Origin: Dasyornis broadbenti
Taxonomy: Eukaryota > Chordata > Aves > Passeriformes > Dasyornithidae
DNA: 64,000 nucleotides
Assembly (NCBI GenBank): GCA_013397935.1
Contig: VZRN01004657.1
Span: 1,264,743 to 1,328,742, forward strand
Direction of reading: 5' to 3'
Below, in pieces: positions 24,601 to 36,600 of this stretch (position 1 is its first letter; each line of letters starts with the position of its first letter). Both the position numbers and the translations under genes were made by a program. The notes under the pieces are model-generated. The model was not told where the DNA came from, did not search any database, and saw only the letters and a list, made by a program, of their open reading frames with translations.

Positions 24601-27600
24601 ACCTAGCAATATATAACTAGCTAATCTTTTAATGTGTGACATTTAAAGCTCCTGGTGAAGTGAACCTAAAAAGTAAGTGCAAAAAGGAAAAGGAACAGCC
24701 AAAACCCCAGATACTTTTGTGTTTGTGTGCAAGGTTAATGATGACCTTTCAACATCTGTTCAGCACTCTGTAGCTAGTGTAGCTGATTGAAAAATTAAAT
24801 GCTTGTATTCACATTTATTTCATGTGATTGTGCAGAAAGATTGCTGGACTTTTTCTATTTAAATTAATGCCTACTTGTGTTTGAATGAAATTGTGTTTTG
24901 TACCATATAAAAATTTTGATTCCATTTTCTTACCTGGGTCAGAATATTTTTGGATGATTTATTAATCTGTTGGGCAGAATATCCAATGTGATAATGGCAC
25001 CTGCATAACTCTAGAAGAAACAAAATTATTTTCTATTTCTCTTCGTTGATGCTACACAGAAATGTACATACTTTGCTTATCTTTGCCAAATATATCATAT
25101 TGTTTTGTTTCTGTAGCAAAACAGTTTAATAGATTTTTTAAGTGTAGAGAATGAGGAAATTGACTGTCAGTCTTGCTAGTGTGGGGAAAATACCCCACAA
25201 AACCTTGTTGTCTCCAGCTTTTATTCTTGATAGGAACTTGTGTGTGTTGCCCGCTTAACAGTTTGAGCTGAATTTTATTTGTGTGGTATTTATATAAGTA
25301 TGTTTTATAGTATTTTTTTTTTTAAACTTTGGCTACACTCTTGTAATATTAGATGTGCATCTGGTGTGTTAACTTTTCATGTATGTTTGTGTGTATAAAT
25401 ATGTTGGGACAGGGGAAGAGTTAACCAACTAAATGGCTGTATTCAAATATTTTTCTGGTGTAACTTCTGGCAGCCAAGGAGGGATTTCTGCCCTTTTTAA
25501 ATAGTTTTGGGTTTAATTTGGAAAAGGGTAAAAAGAGTGCCACAAGATTCCTTTTTCATTCTCACATTTGTTCTGGATGTACTCATATGCCTTGCATTGT
25601 TCCTGTTATTTCATTAAATATAGTTATCTAAAAATGTGACGATAACAAATAATAAAACCAGTGTATAGTCTTTTTGTACATGCTGTACGTATTTAAATGA
25701 CCCCCTGGGTCTCCCAAAGTAAACTTTTAACATTCCATATCTTTTACTATGCATATGCTACTGGCATGTAGCCACCCACCCAGCCAGATTTAGCTGAAAT
25801 AAATGAAATTTATTCTAGTTCATTTGAGTAGAAAACTTGTAAAATACAAAGCTAGTCACTTTGCTCATAAGGTTACTAAAACAAAGTGTTTTCTTAAATG
25901 GAGTTTGGGGGTTTTTTTCTCCTGCAGGACTGTATACAACTTAATAAATTTTTAACTTATATGTTTTGTTTTCCTTTGCAGATGGGGTTTATACAGATTA
26001 ATGAAGACTTCATATTTATTGAGCCACTGAACCGCACTTTGGCTGTGACAGGACATGCACATAGGGTGTACAGACGAAAAAGGTCCATAGAGGAGAAAAT
26101 TTCTGAAAAGCCTCCTTCTCAGAATCAGTACTGTGGTGTTGTTACAGGTAATATACTAATTGCACTGAAAAGTTCTAATGTAGTAAATACAGTTTTAAGG
26201 AAAGTAGATAGTAGTTAAAAGAGAAACCTGGCAAAAGCATATCTGATTATTCTTGTAGCAGTACCCTACAGTGGACTCTGAGGTGGCATGCTAAGGCTGC
26301 AATTTTGTTGGGAGAGGGAATTGTCTGTTCAGGAATATTTGCTGTTTCTTAATATCCATTTGTATCTGAAGGTAGAAATCTTTAGGTCATTTTTACTTCA
26401 GCTTGAGAATTAAAATCTATTTCTTGTCTCTCTCTGTCTTCAGGGCTGTTTAATTACTCACTGCATGCAATGCTTATATTTAATTTTCTGTTTTAAAACA
26501 CAGGAGTGTTTTAAAGAATTCTTTCTGGTTTTGTTTAGTAATAAGACTTGACCTTCTAAATGTGTCTGAATTGAAATTATTTTTATAAGTGTTCTTGTGC
26601 TATGAATGACACTTTGAAGATGTGTATGGAACAATCCTAATGCATCATTCTCAATGGCATCTTTCTCAAGTTGTTGAAGAAGAGTTTCAACAGAAGTTTG
26701 GCACATAGGGAGGACTTCATAGTTTTCAATGAAGAAGGGGAAAATGGCCTTTGTGAAAGATGATTTTTTGTTTTTTCTGCTTCATCATCAGCTCTGCTTC
26801 TTCAAATGATAGAGGACATCTCAGTCCTTTGACCTCAGCATGAAAGGAGGGCTTTTCTAAAATAGTGAGAAATTATTTTTCTCCTAGCAAATAAACCAGA
26901 ATGAGCACACATTTGTAGACATGTTTTTCATGTATAGCTGAGATACTGGCAAAATGGAAAGAAATGACAGAAGTGCACTGACATGGCTAGGGAGCTGGAT
27001 TCTATGACATGTGGGATGAGGCAAAAGGAACTAAGTTATTTTGAGTAGGTAAGGAAAGATAAAGGAAGGATGCAGCTGCAGTTTTCTGGTGCCAAAGGGT
27101 CTGCAGAGAGAAGATGAAGCCAGACATTCCTTAGAGGTATACTGTGACAGACAACAGTTGTAACTTGTGTTCAAGGAAATTTCAATTTCCATGAGGAAAA
27201 AAATCTGGACAAGAGTACTGATCACTGGAAGAGGTTGCCTAGAGAGGCTGTCAAGTTCCACATCCTTAGGTATTTATATAGCATGCCTAGAAATGGCTCT
27301 GAGAGAGCTTTTCCACTTCCACTGACTTGAGCAGGAGGCTGGACTAGCTGCGCTCTGGAGATCATTTTCAGCTTAAACTTTCCATGGCTGTCTGATCCTT
27401 CCTAAACATTTACACTGCTCTATCCATTATATAGTTAGAGAATAAATGTGACAGGTTTTGTGGTGATTTGTTTTTTTTTTTTTTTTTTCCATTTTGGAAG
27501 TATTTTTTTATAGTTAGGCACACATCTAGAGTTTGAAATCAAAGCAAGGCTCTTTTTGCAGCGGGATGAAATAAATGACATGTAACTTCCTCCGGTAGGC

Positions 27601-30600
27601 TCTATATATTACTCTTCTACAAGGCATTGTATAACCTTGACACTGCTAATCTGAAAATGAAATTTTCTGTATTACCAAAAGTTCATATTAAGTAAAACTG
27701 TTTATTCTTCTCTATTAGTGAAAAGTTTGTTAGAGTATGTATACCTGCATGTGTATGGGAATGAGAAAAGGAGAAGTATGCACGGTATATGCACTGCTAA
27801 AGGGGGAGAGGAGCATCTGAGAAGTAGCAAACTGTGATGGGTATGAAAGTGAGTAAAGATGCAAACTTGTCTGTAAGGACATTATTTTTCTGTGATGTTC
27901 ATTATCAAATATCCTTTTGCTCCCCTTATGCTCTAAAATGGGAAAGTCTTATTCTTTTGTAAAAAAGCTTATTCTTTTGTAATAATCTTCCACTCAAACC
28001 TCTAATTTGTTGTAAATAATCTGTCAACAGAGAATCAAATATTTGCTTGAAGGAAGTTTCATTGTATCTACTACCAGGTTTGAAACTGCAAATTAGTTCA
28101 AGCTGTTGAACTCGAGTAGCAACTTCTGACACAACGTTATTGCCAGGGGGTATAAATATCTGCAATGAATAATCAATGCTGTTGTAGCAAGACCAGTCCC
28201 TCACTCCACTGGTACAGGTGATTTTACTAAGAGGGACTGTAATAAGTTAATATGCTTAAATCTCTGTCTATGGTGGGAGCAATCTGTTGGTGTGACATGA
28301 AATTAGTTAATATTACCATGATATTTATGCTACAGACACAGCCTTAAAGGTGAACTGAAGCATCAGAAATAAGCCTTTGCATAAATACCTGAGAACTCTA
28401 AGTCAAATAATAAACTAAGTAGATCAATTAAGCAAAAATAAAACTGATGAGTATGTGGGTCTCTGAGATAGTCTCAGTTGCCTTTGTTAGAGGTGTAGCT
28501 GTGTGACACAGAGCAACGACAACCTTGGTTATACAGCAACTTCTCAGCAATATGGTCCTATCTTACAACCATATCTCTTGCTTCTGCAGTGCATGTGTGT
28601 CAGAGTAGGGGCAGGTATTTGTGTTGATGGTTTTGATCTAAATTGATCTCAAAGGCTGGCTACCTATCAAGCAAATGTGTATTGCCAGTCATGAATTGTA
28701 ATTATCAAAAGGAATGAATGTCTGTGCTGGAGGTGTTGAAGGATCACTATTGGGAATAATAGCTTTTCATGGAGAACTAGCAGAGGCAATCAAAGAAGGT
28801 ATTGTTTGTTGTCCGTTACCGTTGAGGGCTGGATTGAAAGTTGCTGCACAGCCAAACTCGTCTGGGGAGAACAAAGAACTTGTTTTTGTGAATGGAGTAG
28901 TTTTCTTATTAATTAGGCAAGGAAGAGAACCATACTAACAGAAGCAGATGCTTTCTTGATTGTTGACTGTGTTGACAGTGTGCATGTATATCCTTTTCTT
29001 GAAAGTGTGTGTGAATTATTTACATAAGTGAGCCAGTTGCATATACACAGATCTTGCACTACGCACCTTTCTTTATCACATGGCCCATGAAACCTTTAAA
29101 AGAAACCAGTTCAGAAGTGTGTCATGGAAACAATATGAGAAGCAGTTGTAACTAGAGCAAAGGGCCACATTGGGAAGCTAAGATCTTTTTCTTCTACCTA
29201 ATCCAATGCACTTGTTCCAGGCTGAAATTGTTTATGCAGTGAACTGAACTCATGGTCAAGGCATGGGGCACGTTGGGAAAAAAGGTGCTTACCCAGGATA
29301 TGGTAAATGTCTTGACTTTTGAATCCCTCTGAATTTGTGAGATTGGAAGACTCCTCTTCTACTTCTTAGTTCTGGCAATAAACAATATACTGTCCTGAGC
29401 TACAAGTGTGCTTTTCCTCTTAGAATGATGTAATTTTGCAGGAAAATGCCAGCTAAGTTTCACTGAATCAAAAGCAGAAGTTTTATGTTATGGGAAGTAG
29501 ACTAGGCAGTCGTCTGGGAGAGCTGTGTTGCTTCTTGCCCTTCAGCCTGTTTCTGTGTGATAGTCATGCGATAAAATGTGTAAACAATCTCTGTCATGGA
29601 TGTATGAGATTGCACCAGATGGAAACTGGTGCTACTTGAGATTATTATTCGTTTCTACTCCTTGGGTCAGAAAAAAGCTGTCACGCTGTAGGGAAGTATT
29701 CAAATTATAGTGGAGGCATAGCTCATGGCTTCTTAAGCTCCTGAATATTCCCTGCATAGGCAGAATACTGCAATTTCCGTATGCCTAGGTTACCCCCTGG
29801 GGAGTGGTGGTGATTCCTCTGTAGTCTGGGCCTCCTATGCATGTACTCAGGAAATACTTTTGTGCCTGAGGACTTGTAGATATCCCAGAGTCCTGTAGTC
29901 ACAGCCTTTTCTTAATTTGGCTCAGATTCTTTACGTAACCTGTGATTATAGTAGCTGGATTTTAATCTCTCTAAATTTTTTTTAGGGTGGGGTTATTGTT
30001 TTGTTAACATTTTTTTGTTATTTTCTCTTAATTGCCTATTTAATGTCAAATGTACTTTCTGCTGTATTTTTAGCCTTCTTTCTGGAGGACTCCAGTATTC
30101 CTGGCTTTCCTTTCAGTCAACTGAGTTCAAGCAATAAATGGATATGGAATCTTCTTTTTTTCTATAGTTGCACAAAACAGAAGTCTTATTGCACATAACC
30201 CCCTGTAGAATTTATTTTTTATTTTGGCAATGTAGTTAAATTTTTAAGATGAATTTATACATATTTAATTTGACTTTTATCTTGTTAACACATGCATTAT
30301 TGATGTAGCTGGGTTTTTTGTAGCAGTTATATCTTACACTCTTCGCCTTCAATAATGATCAGTTCTTTGTAATTTTTACTTATTTATGAGTGTGTAAAGA
30401 AACAAGTGTTTTTGCCTAAAGCCCATTTTGCTTGTTATCCGGCAGCAATTGTAGCAGTTTTTTGAATACCAGTAGTACCAAAATTACTAATTCCATTTAT
30501 TTGAAGTTCTTAGGGAAGAGCTGCAATTTTCAGATAAATGAGATCTTGTGATGGGGATTTCTGCCAGCAATTTGGAAAAGGTTGGCTGGCCAAGAACAGA

Positions 30601-33600
30601 TTGTCCATTGGTTTGTTAATGGGAGAGATATCTAAGGCAAATGATGGGCAGACAGCTTGTCTACAGAGCTGTGTAGTCTTCTTATCCACTGCAGTCCCAG
30701 AAGACAGAGGTTTCAACAGTTTATGGGACCACAGTGTTCTTAGTGTTTAGCACAATGCTGTATTTTATTGTGGACTGTCAGTTCTGAATAGAAATGCACT
30801 GCTAGCTGTAACTTTTAGAGAGATGTGTTAAGAGACTTCGCTGTACATGCTAAGATTAAATTAAAGTTTTCAGTCACTAGCTGCTGTTTTTTACAAAGAA
30901 GTGAACTGTGAATAAATGGTTTCTTGAAACTGCACTGTGCCTAGGAGGAAAGCAACTTGAGCAGGTGGCTCATAAGAGATCTTTCTTAACCCAAATGAGT
31001 TTACTTTTTGAACTATAGCTTACCCTTGCAGCATTAGAAGTTTGTATGGTAAGCTACAGTTGTATACCTTTTAGTGTGTGGGTTTTTTGGCACAAATGCT
31101 AACACTGAGGCTTCCTTAGAAATTATCCTCAATAGGGCAATGAAAACACACATAATGTTTTATAAACTAGGATGTAGATCCACAGTTAGCAAACATGAGT
31201 AAGGCTAGACTCCAGCAGAAGTTACAAGGCTAAGCAAGTGTCTGAAGCATCAAAATAAGAGGCTTTCATTTTAGATAGCCTGAATTTTTAAGCTGTTTCT
31301 ACTTCTAGGTAATTAAATAACAAATATTTTTTCTGGAGAATACATACTTTTAGTAAATGTGTTAGTAAGTCTTACATTGTCATCAGTTGCATAGGGATCA
31401 GTAAGACCTTCTCAGATGTAGTGGGATGGGCTAAATCATTCACATATATAATCTTCTACAAATGATACACATAATTTATACAAAAGAAACATAATTTTTA
31501 AGCGTGCATAATTTATACATATTACATTGAAAAGTATGTATCTACATTTATTTACATAAAATCTATATTACACAAATATTTAAATCACAGACCCCTCGGC
31601 CACTAGTATTTTATACTTTAAATTTTACTTGTGAGTTAGTTGATTTTTGTGAGTTCATTTTCATCACTTTCCTGAAGAGTGACTTATTTTTTGGAGAGTA
31701 GTCATGTATTATAAAATACACTGTAGGAACTTTCCTATTAAAGATGAGATTGATTAATTGCAAAGTGTGTCCTCAGAATTTCTGAATATTTGATTGTTTC
31801 CAGAAAATAGTTGTCATCTCAAACATCACTTTTTTTTTTTTTTTNNNNNNNNNTTTTTTAATATATATGGAGAGCCTGTTATTCTATTGTGGATGCTGGA
31901 AAAAACATCACTTGGTTTCAGTGAGATCAATCACAGAAGTTTTATATCCTCTCAAGAGGATCAAACAAAATTTGGCTATTACAACAAGGAATTTAATTTT
32001 GCATTTTGTTTTAAATTAGATCATTTAAAAATGCTAACTGCTGTATGTAAATCTGACCAGCTTCTGGTTTGAACTATTTCTATGTAATTGGGTGAGACGG
32101 TTTCATATGTATCGTAGTAGTAATGGCGATCTTGTTGGGTTTTTGGAGGGGAAACTTAAAATTAACACCATCAGTAACCTCAACCTTAACATAAATGTAA
32201 GATTTTCAATTTGTAGCTTTCTATAGGTTTGGTTTTATTACTTTGCTTCAGATATTTATAATGACAGCAGCACTGACTTTGAAGTCATGTCAGTAAGAAT
32301 TCACTTTTTGGTTTCTAACAAACCTATATCATTCTCTGTCATTCATCTGAAATATTCTTTCATCTTTGCAAATCACTCAATTATTCCATGTACTTAACTA
32401 ATACTGATTTTGTGGTGAATCTGTATTTGTTGTCTTGTATGCTAAGATACAATTACATCAAGATACTTTCTCTGTGATTTATGAAGATGGACAGACAACA
32501 ATTCTGCAATGTCAGTGGGACTGTTTTTCTTTCAGACCCAACATGAGTTAAGTTTTCTCCCACAAAGCAAAGTAAGAGACACATATTCTATTTATAAATA
32601 TATTAGGGGAGAGGATGCAAATAATCTTTCTGACTTTATTTGAACAGATGGATAAAATTTCTCTTTTCTTGGTATGGGCTAATACTTATACATAGTATAG
32701 ACCTTCTGTATGAGCCTTAGCATTGGCAGTGACAAAGCTAAGCATATATATTAAAGTTTATAGCTATTACTTTCCACATAATGAGATTATAACATAACCA
32801 AGGGTAAGAAATCCTAAAAAATTACTGGAGGGGTAGTTTGAAGAATGAGTTTCTCAAGCTCTTGTTTTGGTTTACAGAGAAAAGAAAATCCAAGAATCAA
32901 AAATTGTCAGAAAGTGGAAGAGGAAAGCGATACTCTTACAAGTTACCTCAGGAGTACAACATAGAAACTGTTGTGGTGGCAGATCCAGCTATGGTTTTGT
33001 ATCATGGAACAGATGCTGCCAGAAGATTTATTCTAACCATCTTAAACATGGTAGGAAATGGAAAACTAATTTTGATGTTTTGCCAGCAATACATGCTCTG
33101 TGGTCTGATTTCATTGCTCCTTTTGATGATTTTGACTGACCACCTGTAAGGGACTGTCAGTACACAACCATCAGCAGGCTGTCAAGACTTAGTCCATATG
33201 TTTTGCAGCAGAAAACCATGGTGCTGCATATTTGTCTGTACTGTCTGGTCATACATCTTAAGGAAGCATGGAAGTGAGAGAAGAAGATGACGTTTTGGTT
33301 AGAAGCTCATGGTGTTGTTGGAAAGGTTGCGATATTGGGTGTTTTCTGGTGATCTATGCTGCTTATGAAGATAGGACATTGTTATGGAAAAGGATTGTGT
33401 GATTGGTGGTGGTGGGAAAAAAAGAAAGTGTAATTGACTTGGACAATTACATTCCCTCCCAGCTCTACCATTTGGTGCATTAAGCAGTGAAAAATAGTAT
33501 CTGTAATATAAAAGGAAAGATTGTTCTAAAGAACAAGCATCAGTGGAACAGTTAATATAAGGTTTAACTAGGAAGATAGGAATGGTAGGAAGAATGATAG

Positions 33601-36600
33601 GAAGAGTTAGAGAGTTACAGGTTCGCTTGGACCACTTGGTCCATGATCATGGATTTAACGGAATAGAAATTTTCATGCAAACAGTATTAAATGTGGTGTA
33701 AATATTTGGAGAAATAGGCCACTGTTTATAAAAAGTAGTCATGGCCATTGAGAGGAAGAGGTCTTTTTTTATGTTCCCAGAGTGGATATCACCTAAGTTC
33801 TGTTTTCCCTTCAGAAGACCAACACAGTACATTTATCTTGATGTTCTGTTCTAATTATGGAAAATGGATGCAGTCACAGTACAGTATGAGAGTATTTAGA
33901 AGTTCTTTCGGGTCCTGTTGTTTTTAGTGTTTAGGGTCCTGTGTGTTGTGTGTAATACAAGTTCATATTTTTATTTGTTGGTTTTTCTGTATCTTAGGTT
34001 TTTAATCTTTTCCAACACAAGAGTCTTGGACTACAAGTAAATCTTCGGGTAACCAAACTTGTCCTCCTTCATGAGACTCCAGTAAGTATTTATGGCATTT
34101 GCCTTAGCCTGTAGAGGGTAATGCTGCTTAGCTTGTTGCTCCACAAAAGCCTGTAATATTCATGAATTTTAATGGCTAAAAAATTTTCTCAGTTAGCTTT
34201 TGTATATTATTTAGTGATTTGCACTGATGAGCAGCCCCCATAAAGATTAGACTTCTCCTAATTTATGTGCTGCATGTATTGAAACTTTTCTGTGCTTGCA
34301 GTTAAAAGTCAGTCAGAGTTTCCTTGTGGAAATCAGGTAGGTCTTAATAAAATCTGCTTCTGCTCTTCATTTTGTGCATTCACATATCTCAATACAAAAA
34401 TAATCTCCTTCCAGCCCAATGGATAGTAGGAAGAGGACTGATGTTCTTTGTTGGCTAATCCCTAGACAAACAAAAGCTGATACAGCACCTAATTCATAAG
34501 GAAATGGGATGCCCTTATCAACAGTTCTAATTTAAAAATTATAATTTCCAGTGAATAAGTATTTCTTTCTCCAGTTCCTCTCAGCAATTGGAGTATTCTC
34601 ATTTCATGTTCGAATTCTGAGTCTTAACGTTATTATAATTCTCCTCATTATGGGTAATGAAAAATCAGCAAATAATTAAGACCAGAGTTTGAATGAACAG
34701 ATGTATGTACATTCTTAATGTACTGTCTTCATTTGTATCTTTAACATGAGAAGAATGTGGTCTCTGCTCCTGAAGTTTGAGTTGTTTTATTATGTCATAA
34801 AAAGCAGAATATTTTTGATAACTCAGTCAAAAAAGGTTCTGAATTCTATTTACAGAATCCTGATTTTATTAACATGAGTTATTTTTTATTTCCAGGCAGA
34901 TATGTATATTGGACATCATGGGGAAAAAATGCTGGAAAGCTTTTGTAAGTGGCAACATGAAGAATTTGGCAAGAAGAATGATATACACTTAGAAATGTCA
35001 ACAAGCTGGGGAGAAGACATGTCTTCAGTTGATGCAGCCATACTGATCACAAGGTAAAGCAGTGAATGATGAGCAGTAAAGAATAGGCAGAAGCCCCACA
35101 TGAACATAGAGCAAAGGACTTGGCAGGTGACCAACACAGTGAGAATTTAGTTTGCAGTGAGGAAGGGAGTATTTTGAGGCATCTTGATCTCAAAGGTGGT
35201 GGTAAAGTGTTGGTAAAGGTGGTGCAGAAAGCAGTATTTCCGAGAAGGTAAATATGTGAAATGATGAACAAGTTACTCTCTTTGTTTCTTCTTTGGGTAT
35301 GTAGCTGAGACCTTATCTATACAGCAAAGGGTAGAATCCTTCGTCCATGTGCCTTCATTTAAAAGAAGCAGCACACACAGACCTGTAGCTTCATTCAAAA
35401 TGCAAAAGCATGTTTAAACCATTCAGAGCTAGATCAGCATTAGGCATATTACTGAGTTATGCTTCCCTCTTACTGACCTAGAACTAGTATGTTTCATTGT
35501 GCTGTAGGTACTTCATGTACATGCTCAGTATGTGCTCTCCAACCACAAGAGTATGATTCCAGATCTGCAGTTCCTTGTAACTCTGAAGTGTCAGGCATTT
35601 CACACATTGAGAAGGAAATAGGCCTCTAGTTCACCTCTTTCCTTCTGGGCAGGTACTGTCATGTTTTTGGCTGTGAGTGGTGCACAGGGGATGCATGTCG
35701 GTGTTCTGCCAGCATATAGACAGCATTCAGAGGAAAGGACAGAATGATGATGCAATCAGCCTAGGGTTGGACTTAGTGCTATTTTTGAGGTGGATCTTGG
35801 ACTGGATAACCTTCAGTGTTCCTTTCCAAAGAAATTCCTGTGACTGGCTGTAGTGGAATACCACTGTGCAATCTCATGCTGGCCAGTGACATGGTATCCT
35901 AAAACCACGCGTAATCTTTACACTTACATGTAGGCTTTTGCCATTTATTCAGAGCACTCTCACTGGGAACTTAATACTTTTTTTTTTTTTTTTAGATTAG
36001 TTACATTCTGATTACTCCAATATCTATAGTGTATTTCAATTTTCTGAAGTGGAAAACCTGTTTCGCTAAATTTTCTTGTTTTGGAGGGCCGATCACTTAA
36101 GGGAAACAGGAAATTTAGAAGTCCAGACTATCTGTGGTGACAGCTTTGTTGCTACTTTTACTGTTCAATCCCTTATATTCTCTTAGGAAAACCCACACTT
36201 CTCACTCTATGCCATCCTCCTCTACTTGATGTGTATGTCTGTTTCGTGGATTGTTGGGACTTCGAAGGGTAGATTAGTTTTTGTTACACATTTATGCATT
36301 AGCTAAGCAACAGTCCTTCTTACAAACTTCTTTCAACTCTGGTGGAAGACATGAGAAATAATGTTCTCTGCAGCAAATTTTCATTACTCATCAGAAAACA
36401 TACTTGGAGAGACGGATTAGAAATAAATTTTGCAGATTAAGGGCCCAAACTGATTTTAATAGCAGTGAGCGCATTGTGTGTGTGTGTGAAGTGTAGATGG
36501 AGAAGAAAAGCAGCAAGCAGTAGGAAAGAGTAAACTTAGACCAAGGCATAAAGGATGTCTGAGTATCGTCCATTGCATTGGGTTAATCAGGATGGCTAAA

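Larger units (their letters stand above)
1905..25981 (+). other. ADAMTS19: ADAMTS19 intron 2 (24 kb)
   Basis: GT-AG intron from GTAAGA at 1905 to TTTCCTTTGCAG ending at 25981. The DNA is AT-rich and non-coding. Identifiable content: a pyrimidine-rich first 650 bases, CR1 fragments near 15.0, 17.2 and 21.1 kb, a tRNA-headed SINE at 19.3 kb, an avian-type repeat at 22.7-23.1 kb, simple repeats, and long stretches in which I recognise nothing (about 2.6-11.2, 11.4-14.7 and 23.1-25.9 kb). Open frames here are short and none has a recognisable domain. Confidence 0.88.
26148..32877 (+). other. ADAMTS19: ADAMTS19 intron 3
   Basis: GT-AG intron of 6.7 kb, GTAATA to TGGTTTACAG. It contains a degraded CR1 copy near 27.1-27.4 kb, poly-T tracts and a nine-base N gap at 31845. 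Several short ORFs have no recognisable homology; the minus-strand one at 28000-28236 is discussed as a finding. Confidence 0.87.

Noticed and set aside
28714..28938. 74-codon + strand ORF with Gly/Ala-rich start
   Set aside because: No start context, splice signals or family resemblance; length is within chance expectation.
32867..33139. Alternative + frame over exon 4
   Set aside because: Shadow; the 32838-frame carries the ADAMTS metalloprotease sequence and correct phase with exons 3 and 5.
34916..35271. Minus-strand ORFs over exon 6
   Set aside because: Antisense shadows of a coding exon with no splice or domain support.
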